Part shown: piece by piece, positions 33,842 to 39,447 of the stretch
How positions within the stretch are numbered: the first letter of the stretch is position 1
Layout of the letters: every line of letters begins with the position of its first letter
Source of the DNA: Alistipes sp.
GTDB taxonomy: Bacteria > Bacteroidota > Bacteroidia > Bacteroidales > Rikenellaceae
Assembly: GCA_017623115.1 (NCBI GenBank)
Contig: JAGAPT010000019.1
Span: forward strand, 1 to 39,447
DNA length: 39,447 nucleotides
Direction of reading: 5' to 3'
Notes under the pieces: generated by a model
The model's database searches: none
The model's input: only the letters and a program-made list of their open reading frames with translations
What the model was told of the DNA's origin: nothing
Translations under genes and position numbers: made by a program

Positions 33842-35485
33842 TTACTTGCCTTCGCAGTAACGTCCCAATGCGAGGTAGTCGTTGTAGAGAGCCTCGTATT
33901 TGGCCTGATTCTCGGCGATGGGTGTGTACTCCTTGGCGCAACCCGAAGCCATCTGCTTCTGCGCCTCCTCCACCGAGGGATAGAGACCGGCAGCCACAGC
34001 GGCAAAAATCGAGGCACCGAGGGCACATGCCTGATCGCTCTCGCATACCGAGATGGGCACACCCAGCACATCGCTCATCACCTGCATGACGAAGGGCGAT
34101 TTGAGGGCGATACCACCGATGCCGATGCAACCGTTGATGCGGATGCCCTCGCTCTTCATACGCTCCATGATCGCCTTCGAACCGAATGCCGTAGCCTCGA
34201 CCAAGGCACGATAAATCATCGGAGCGGTCGTGCCGAGCGTGATGCCGGCAATAGCACCCTTCAAAGTCTGGTCTGCATCGGGCGTGCGACGGCCATTCAT
34301 CCAGTCGACGGCAATCACGCCACTCTCGCCGATGGGAATCTTCTCGGCCTCGACGGTCAATGCCGGCAGAATCTTATCGCAAGCCTTTTCCAGCTCCTCG
34401 ATGGTCAGTTTGTCGCCCAGGATAGCCTTCATCGGGAACTCCAGGACACGGCGGAACCAGGCATAGATGTCGCCAAAGGCCGACTGTCCGGCCTCGAAGC
34501 CAATCAGACCCGGAACGACCGAGCCATCGACCTGACCGCAGATGCCCGGAATGAGTTTGTCGCCTACCGACTCGGGTTTGGCAACAACGATGTCGCAGGT
34601 CGACGTACCGATGATACGCACCCACGAATCGGCTTGAATACCTGCACCGACAGCACCCATGTGGCAGTCGAAAGCACCACCTGCAACCACGACATCCGTC
34701 GAGAGACCCAGACGCTGGGCCCACTCCTCGGTCAGATGACCTACCGGTTTCTCGGCAGTCTCCGTATCCACGAACATGCGACCGCGCAACCCCTTCAACA
34801 GCGGGTCGAGCGTCGCGAGGAACTCCTCCGACGGCAGACCGCCCCACTTCGTGTGCCACATCGCCTTGTGTCCCTGTGCGCAACGGCTGCGGACGATCTC
34901 GGCAGGCTTCGTCGTGCCGGTCAAGAGTGCCGGCATCCACTCGCAGTGCTCAACAATCGAGTAGGCGGCATTGCGCACAGCCTCGTCAGCACGCAACACA
35001 TGCAGAGCCTTGGCCCACAGCCACTCCGAGGAGTAGATGCCCCCTTCGTAGGCCGTGTAGTCGACCTCCCAACGACGGCACAAGGCGTTGATCTCGTCAG
35101 CCTCCTTGATGGCCGTGTGGTCCTTCCACAAGACGAACATTGCGTTCGGGTTCTCGGCGAACTCCTCCTTCAGTGCCAGTGGCGTACCTGTCTCGTCGAT
35201 GAAACAAGGGGTCGAGCCGGTCGTGTCGAAGGCGATACCGACGACGTTTTGAGCCACCTCCGGAGCAACCTTCTCCAGTACCTCATGTACCGTAGCCTCC
35301 AATACCTCGATATAATCCTTCGGATGTTGACGGTATTGGTTGATGGCGGGGTTGCAGAATTTACCCTCCTTCCAACGGGGGTAGTAACGCACGGCTGTAG
35401 CCAGCGTCTTGCCATTTGCGGCGTTGACCAAGACGGCGCGAGCCGAGTCGCTGCCGTAGTCCAGTCCGATTACATATTTCTCCAT
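33842..35485 (-). CDS. araB: L-ribulokinase
   Basis: The protein is 547 aa in the FGGY kinase family, with the N-terminal MEKYVIGLDYGSDSARAVLV phosphate loop, GIAFDTTGSTP, the central VVVAGGAFDCHMGAVGAG and the C-terminal CIGIGGIALKSPFVMQ. Length and the PGLIGFEAGQSAFGD motif fit AraB rather than xylulokinase or glycerol kinase. It phosphorylates L-ribulose to L-ribulose-5-phosphate. It is the last gene of the arabinose operon, 21 bases after araA. Confidence 0.96.
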   Translation of the reverse strand: MEKYVIGLDYGSDSARAVLVNAANGKTLATAVRYYPRWKEGKFCNPAINQYRQHPKDYIEVLEATVHEVLEKVAPEVAQNVVGIAFDTTGSTPCFIDETGTPLALKEEFAENPNAMFVLWKDHTAIKEADEINALCRRWEVDYTAYEGGIYSSEWLWAKALHVLRADEAVRNAAYSIVEHCEWMPALLTGTTKPAEIVRSRCAQGHKAMWHTKWGGLPSEEFLATLDPLLKGLRGRMFVDTETAEKPVGHLTEEWAQRLGLSTDVVVAGGAFDCHMGAVGAGIQADSWVRIIGTSTCDIVVAKPESVGDKLIPGICGQVDGSVVPGLIGFEAGQSAFGDIYAWFRRVLEFPMKAILGDKLTIEELEKACDKILPALTVEAEKIPIGESGVIAVDWMNGRRTPDADQTLKGAIAGITLGTTAPMIYRALVEATAFGSKAIMERMKSEGIRINGCIGIGGIALKSPFVMQVMSDVLGVPISVCESDQACALGASIFAAVAAGLYPSVEEAQKQMASGCAKEYTPIAENQAKYEALYNDYLALGRYCEGK

Positions 35486-35506
35486 ATCTCTGGGTCGTGT
35501 TTTCGT

Positions 35507-37021
35507 TTAGCAGAGTGCCTTGTTCAACATGTAGTAAACCTCGTTCATGCGCAGCTCTTTCTTGAACTCCGTGAGGGTCGTATCCTTATTGATGTGTACC
35601 ATCTCCATGTTGGCGATCTCGGCAAAGTCCTCCCAGTACTCGGCCGTTACGTCATACGAGAAGCAGGAGTGGTGCGTACCACCGGCCAAAATCCAGGCAC
35701 CGGCACCCACCTCGAAGTTGGGCATCGGCTTCCAGAGTGCCGAGGCAACGGGCAACTTGGGCAGCGGCTTGGGTTCTACGCACTCCACGTCGTTTACAAT
35801 CAGGCGGAAGCGGTTGCCCATGTCAACAACCGTGGCAGCCACACCGGCACCCGTCTTCGAGGTGAAGACAAGACGCGCCGTCGGGGTCTTGCGGACACCG
35901 ATACCGAGGAAGTGTACCTCCAGACGGGGCTTCTGCGCTGCAATCAGCGGGCTCACCTCCAACATGTGCGATTGCAGGATGGTGCTCTCCTCACCCGCGA
36001 AGTTGAGCGTGTAGTCCTCCATGAACGAGCACCCCTTCTCCATGCCCTGTGTCATGAACCATACGGTGCGTACCATAGCGGCCGTCTTCCAGTCACCCTC
36101 GCCTCCGAAACCATATCCATCGGCCATCAGACGCTGCGAGGCGAGACCCGGAATCTGGTCGAAGTGACCCAGGTCGTCGAAGTTCGTCGTGAAGGCCTTG
36201 GCACCCTTTGCCACGAGGCAGGCGCGAATCGTCAGCTCGGCCTTGGCGGCATTCCACACCTTCTCGTAGCCCTCCGAGCCCTTCTCCTCGAGGGCTGCAT
36301 CGTGGGTGTAGAGCGTGAAATACTCCTTGACAAGCGCATCCACCTCGGCATCGCTAATCTTGTCGAAGTAGGTCATCAACTCGCTCACGGGGCAGTAGTC
36401 TACATGGTAGCCCAGACGAATCTCGGCCTCCACCTTGTCGCCATCCGTTACGGCTACGTTGTTCATCTGGTCGCCAAAGCGAATCACCAGCATATCTTGC
36501 GAGTCGGCCCAAGCAGCAGCCACGCGCTCCCATACAGCGATGTGGCCCAGGGTCTTCTCATCCTTCCAGTGGCCTACCACCAACTTACGCGGACGACGCA
36601 AGCGGGCGGTGATATGACCGAACTCGCGGTCGCCGTGCGCCGACTGGTTGAGGTTCATGAAGTCCATGTCGATGTCGTTCCACGGAATCTCCTCGTTGAA
36701 CTGCGTGTGGAGGTGCAGCAGCGGCTTGTTGAGCTCCTGCAGACCGTGAATCCACATCTTGGCGGGCGAGAAGGTGTGCATCCAGGTGATGACACCGATA
36801 CATTTCGGGTCGGCATTGGCTGCCTTCATGATGTCGAGAACCTCCTTCGACGAGTTGGCCGTACCCTTGTAGACCACCTCTACGGGCAGTTTGCCCGAAG
36901 CATTCATGCCGGCAACCATCTCATTCGAGTGGCCGTCGACAGCAACCACAGCATCGCCACCATAGAGCAGCTGTGCACCCGTTACAAACCAGACCTCGAA
37001 ATCCTTATATGCATTGATCAT
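35507..37021 (-). CDS. araA: L-arabinose isomerase
   Basis: The 504-aa protein has the family length and the N-terminal phrase EVWFVTGAQLLYGG. Other family segments are GVITWMHTFSPAKMWI, PLLHLHTQFNEEIPW and GGTHHSCFSYDV near the C-terminus, containing conserved His and Glu residues for the metal site. It converts L-arabinose to L-ribulose. It lies between araD (31-base gap) and araB. Confidence 0.97.
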   Translation of the reverse strand: MINAYKDFEVWFVTGAQLLYGGDAVVAVDGHSNEMVAGMNASGKLPVEVVYKGTANSSKEVLDIMKAANADPKCIGVITWMHTFSPAKMWIHGLQELNKPLLHLHTQFNEEIPWNDIDMDFMNLNQSAHGDREFGHITARLRRPRKLVVGHWKDEKTLGHIAVWERVAAAWADSQDMLVIRFGDQMNNVAVTDGDKVEAEIRLGYHVDYCPVSELMTYFDKISDAEVDALVKEYFTLYTHDAALEEKGSEGYEKVWNAAKAELTIRACLVAKGAKAFTTNFDDLGHFDQIPGLASQRLMADGYGFGGEGDWKTAAMVRTVWFMTQGMEKGCSFMEDYTLNFAGEESTILQSHMLEVSPLIAAQKPRLEVHFLGIGVRKTPTARLVFTSKTGAGVAATVVDMGNRFRLIVNDVECVEPKPLPKLPVASALWKPMPNFEVGAGAWILAGGTHHSCFSYDVTAEYWEDFAEIANMEMVHINKDTTLTEFKKELRMNEVYYMLNKALC

Positions 37022-37052
37022 AATTCTTAATTTTTAATCGTTAATTTTTCAT

Positions 37053-37745
37053 CTATTTCTTCTGTCCGTAGTAGGCATTGGCACCATGCTTGCGCGAATA
37101 GTGCTTTTCGATCAAGAGGTCATTCATCTCCAGGGCGGGATTTACCTGATACGAGACAAAGGCCATCTTGGCCACCTGCTCCATCACGACTGCGTTGTGT
37201 ACCGCCTCGTCGCCATCCTTACCCCAGGCGAAGGGACCATGGTTGCGTACCAAGACTCCCGGCGTGTGCATCGGGTTCATCGCAGCCTTCGTGAAACGCT
37301 CCACAATGACCGTGCCCGTGTGCTTTTCGTATTCGCCCATCTGGTCGGCCGTCATCGGCTCGGTGCAGGGGATGGCGCGGTGGAAGTAGTCGGCATGCGT
37401 CGTGCCGATGTTCGGAATATCCTTGCCGGCTTGCGCCCATGCCGTGGCATAGGTCGAGTGGGTGTGGACAATACCACCCACCTCGGGAAAGGCTTTGTAA
37501 ATCTCCAGATGCGTTGCCGTATCCGACGAGGGGCGCAGTGAGCCCTCGACGATATTGCCGTCGAGGTCCACTACTACCATATCCGAGGCCTTCATGTCGT
37601 CATAATCGACACCGCTGGGCTTGATGACTACCAACCCCTTTTCGCGGTCGATAGCCGATACGTTGCCCCAGGTGAAGATGACCAGGCCATGCTTGACCAA
37701 ATCGAGGTTCGCTTTGCAAACCTGTTCTTTGAGTTGCTCTAACAT
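37053..37745 (-). CDS. araD: L-ribulose-5-phosphate 4-epimerase
   Basis: The 230-aa class II aldolase-like protein has zinc ligands His94, His96 ([10 protein letters not shown]) and His169 (LVRNHGPF), and Asp75 ([13 protein letters not shown]). It turns L-ribulose-5-phosphate into D-xylulose-5-phosphate. The start is one base after the symporter stop, so the two genes are tightly coupled. Confidence 0.96.
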   Translation of the reverse strand: MLEQLKEQVCKANLDLVKHGLVIFTWGNVSAIDREKGLVVIKPSGVDYDDMKASDMVVVDLDGNIVEGSLRPSSDTATHLEIYKAFPEVGGIVHTHSTYATAWAQAGKDIPNIGTTHADYFHRAIPCTEPMTADQMGEYEKHTGTVIVERFTKAAMNPMHTPGVLVRNHGPFAWGKDGDEAVHNAVVMEQVAKMAFVSYQVNPALEMNDLLIEKHYSRKHGANAYYGQKK

Positions 37746-37746
37746 A

Positions 37747-39447
37747 TTACCAAAGTGCGTAGTAAAGAATTGTCAAAATAACGATGACGCCGATGGCACC
37801 CCAGTTGAAGGCGGCATCCGAGCGGAAAACAGCCAGGTCGATTTTCACAGCCTTGGGATCCTGTACCGTATCCACGGCATTCGAACGGAGGTAAATCGAG
37901 ATGGTCAGCATCATGGCGCACATGAAGAAGAAGGCCTCGAAACCGTTTGCCTTCATCGTCGGCTCGATGACACCGATGATACCCAGCACCAGACTTACGA
38001 TGGCGATGACGAAGGTTGTGCGGCTCCAGAAGAGTTGCGTCTTAACCGTATGCTCGTCCAGCAGGTCGGCCTTCACGGTCTTCTTGCTCAGCAGCGAGAG
38101 GGCGATGAAGAGTACCACGAGGGCGATGAAGACATAACCCATGCGGATCAGGAATGGAACCTCGGGCATCATGAACTTAAAGAGTACCGAGAAGGCGAAG
38201 GTGCCGATGGCAGCCACTACGGCAGCCGTACCCGAAGCACGCTTCCACAACAGACCCAGACCGAAGATGACCACAACACCCGGGTATACGAAGCCCGAGT
38301 ACTCCTGAATGATTTGGAACGCCTGGTCGGCAGCACCCATGATGGGATATACGGCAATCAGTGCCAGCACGAGGGCAGCTACCGAGGTCATACGACCCAC
38401 CGAAACGAGCTTGCGATCCGAAGCACCCTTGTTGATGAACTGCTTGTAGATATCCATCGTGAAGATGGTCGAGGTCGAGTTGAACATCGAGGCCAGCGAC
38501 GAGATAACGGCAGCGGCCAGGGCGGCAAACGACAGACCCTTCACGACAACGGGCGTGAAGTTGCGAATCAGGAACGGATAGGCATCGTCCGAACGGGCAA
38601 TCTCACCGGCCAGCGTCTTGTACAACTCGGGTTCCTGTGTCATGATGTAGTAGGCGCAGACACCCGGGATGCAGACGATGAACGGAATCAAAATCTTGAG
38701 GAAGGCGGCGAAAATCATACCTTTCTTGGCCTCCGAAAGCGACTTGGCGGCCAAACCCTTCTGGATGATGTACTGGTTGAAGCCCCAGTAGCCGATGTTC
38801 GTCAGCCACAAGGCACCCACCACCAAGGCGATACCCGGCAGCGTGAAATAGGGGTCGCTCGTCATCTCGGGATAGAGGGCCTCGTTGCGCGTCACGACAA
38901 GGTTGAAGTGCTTGTCGCCCTCGATCGAGCCGAGTTTCGACATGATCTCCTGCAGTGCACCCAATGCGCCACCCTGAATATCGAGCGAGCCGGCGATGAA
39001 GTCCAGGGCGAAGTAGGCCGTAATCAGACCGCCACCCACAAGGAACGTCACCTGCATGACATCGGTCCAAGCCACCGAGGCCAGACCACCGTAAATCGAG
39101 TAGATACCGGCGATAACGAAGAGAATGAGGATGATGACCATCAGCGTCATATCAATCTCCATGCCGAGCAACATGCCCGGAACGGCCGGAATGCCCAAAA
39201 TTTGTTTGATGGCCAAGGCACCGAGCCAAGCCACCGACGTGAGGTTGATGAAGACGTAGAGGAAGAGCCAGAAAATCGAGAAAGCAAGACCTACACCCCA
39301 GTTGTAACGCTCGCGCAGGAACTGCGGGATGGTGAAAATCTTACGCTCGATCATCACCGGCAGGAGGAACTTACCCACGACGATGAGTGTGGCGGCTGCC
39401 ATCAACTCATAGGCGGCAATGGCGATACCCGACGCAAAGGCCGAGCC
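37747..39447 (-). CDS. Sodium/solute symporter (SSS family), 5' end cut by the window
   Basis: The frame is open to the window edge; the part visible is 566 residues and the true start lies outside. The residues at the edge read [20 protein letters not shown], a typical SSS-family segment, not a start. Multiple membrane segments follow, with [19 protein letters not shown] (family signature), and a long C-terminal set of helices. The family moves sugars or other solutes with Na+. Because it precedes araD, araA and araB on one strand, L-arabinose import is inferred. Confidence 0.93.
   Translation of the reverse strand, partial: GSAFASGIAIAAYELMAAATLIVVGKFLLPVMIERKIFTIPQFLRERYNWGVGLAFSIFWLFLYVFINLTSVAWLGALAIKQILGIPAVPGMLLGMEIDMTLMVIILILFVIAGIYSIYGGLASVAWTDVMQVTFLVGGGLITAYFALDFIAGSLDIQGGALGALQEIMSKLGSIEGDKHFNLVVTRNEALYPEMTSDPYFTLPGIALVVGALWLTNIGYWGFNQYIIQKGLAAKSLSEAKKGMIFAAFLKILIPFIVCIPGVCAYYIMTQEPELYKTLAGEIARSDDAYPFLIRNFTPVVVKGLSFAALAAAVISSLASMFNSTSTIFTMDIYKQFINKGASDRKLVSVGRMTSVAALVLALIAVYPIMGAADQAFQIIQEYSGFVYPGVVVIFGLGLLWKRASGTAAVVAAIGTFAFSVLFKFMMPEVPFLIRMGYVFIALVVLFIALSLLSKKTVKADLLDEHTVKTQLFWSRTTFVIAIVSLVLGIIGVIEPTMKANGFEAFFFMCAMMLTISIYLRSNAVDTVQDPKAVKIDLAVFRSDAAFNWGAIGVIVILTILYYALW

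Noticed and set aside
33611-37030. A plus-strand open frame of over 1,100 codons antisense to araB and araA
   Set aside because: It runs opposite to two clear enzymes and across their gap, has no recognisable domain, and follows from codon bias that removes stops on the other strand.

Overview
The window looks like a piece of a Bacteroidales chromosome. The best guess is an Alistipes-like member of the Rikenellaceae, inferred from moderately high GC with Bacteroidota-style genes; the genus is not proven. Supporting signs are SusC/SusD-type outer membrane genes, fimbrillin-like lipoproteins, an LpxC-FabZ fusion, -7 elements of the form TAnnTTTG, and no clear Shine-Dalgarno sequences.

Left part (1-16.3 kb, + strand). 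Four 88-bp tandem repeats sit at the window edge. They are followed by a promoter, a C10 tract and a short terminator-ended segment that could be a small RNA. Next comes a long accessory surface locus: a secreted sialate O-acetylesterase-type SGNH hydrolase, a 50-residue microprotein, a fimbrillin-like lipoprotein, an internal terminator or attenuator, SusC, SusD, a DUF5017/PKD-like lipoprotein, a second fimbrillin-like lipoprotein, and two paralogous VCBS/FG-GAP beta-propeller proteins. A strong terminator ends it. SusC/SusD suggest capture and import of a large ligand, and the esterase suggests an O-acetylated glycan. No glycoside hydrolase or regulator is present, so the substrate is unknown.

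Middle part (16.3-30.0 kb, mostly - strand). A YjbR-like gene faces an operon of a K+/H+-type antiporter, mutY and an HD-domain phosphohydrolase. Then come two small unknown membrane or secreted proteins, a repeat-rich gap holding what looks like the 3' end of a lost CoA-transferase gene, an intact CoA-transferase, and the conserved rimP-nusA-infB cluster. That cluster is interrupted by a 41-bp tandem repeat between rimP and nusA. The lipid A genes lpxC-fabZ and lpxA follow, with a good promoter and terminator.

Right part (30.0-39.4 kb). On the + strand are a TonB-like protein, a NagB-like/PIG-L fusion and a canonical nagB, so this segment handles amino sugars. On the - strand is an L-arabinose operon: a sodium/solute symporter (cut by the window edge), araD, araA and araB. 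The two blocks converge on one shared terminator.

The accessory surface locus (705-16191) and the two tandem-repeat arrays are the least ordinary parts. All functional calls come from reading motifs by eye; no database search was run.
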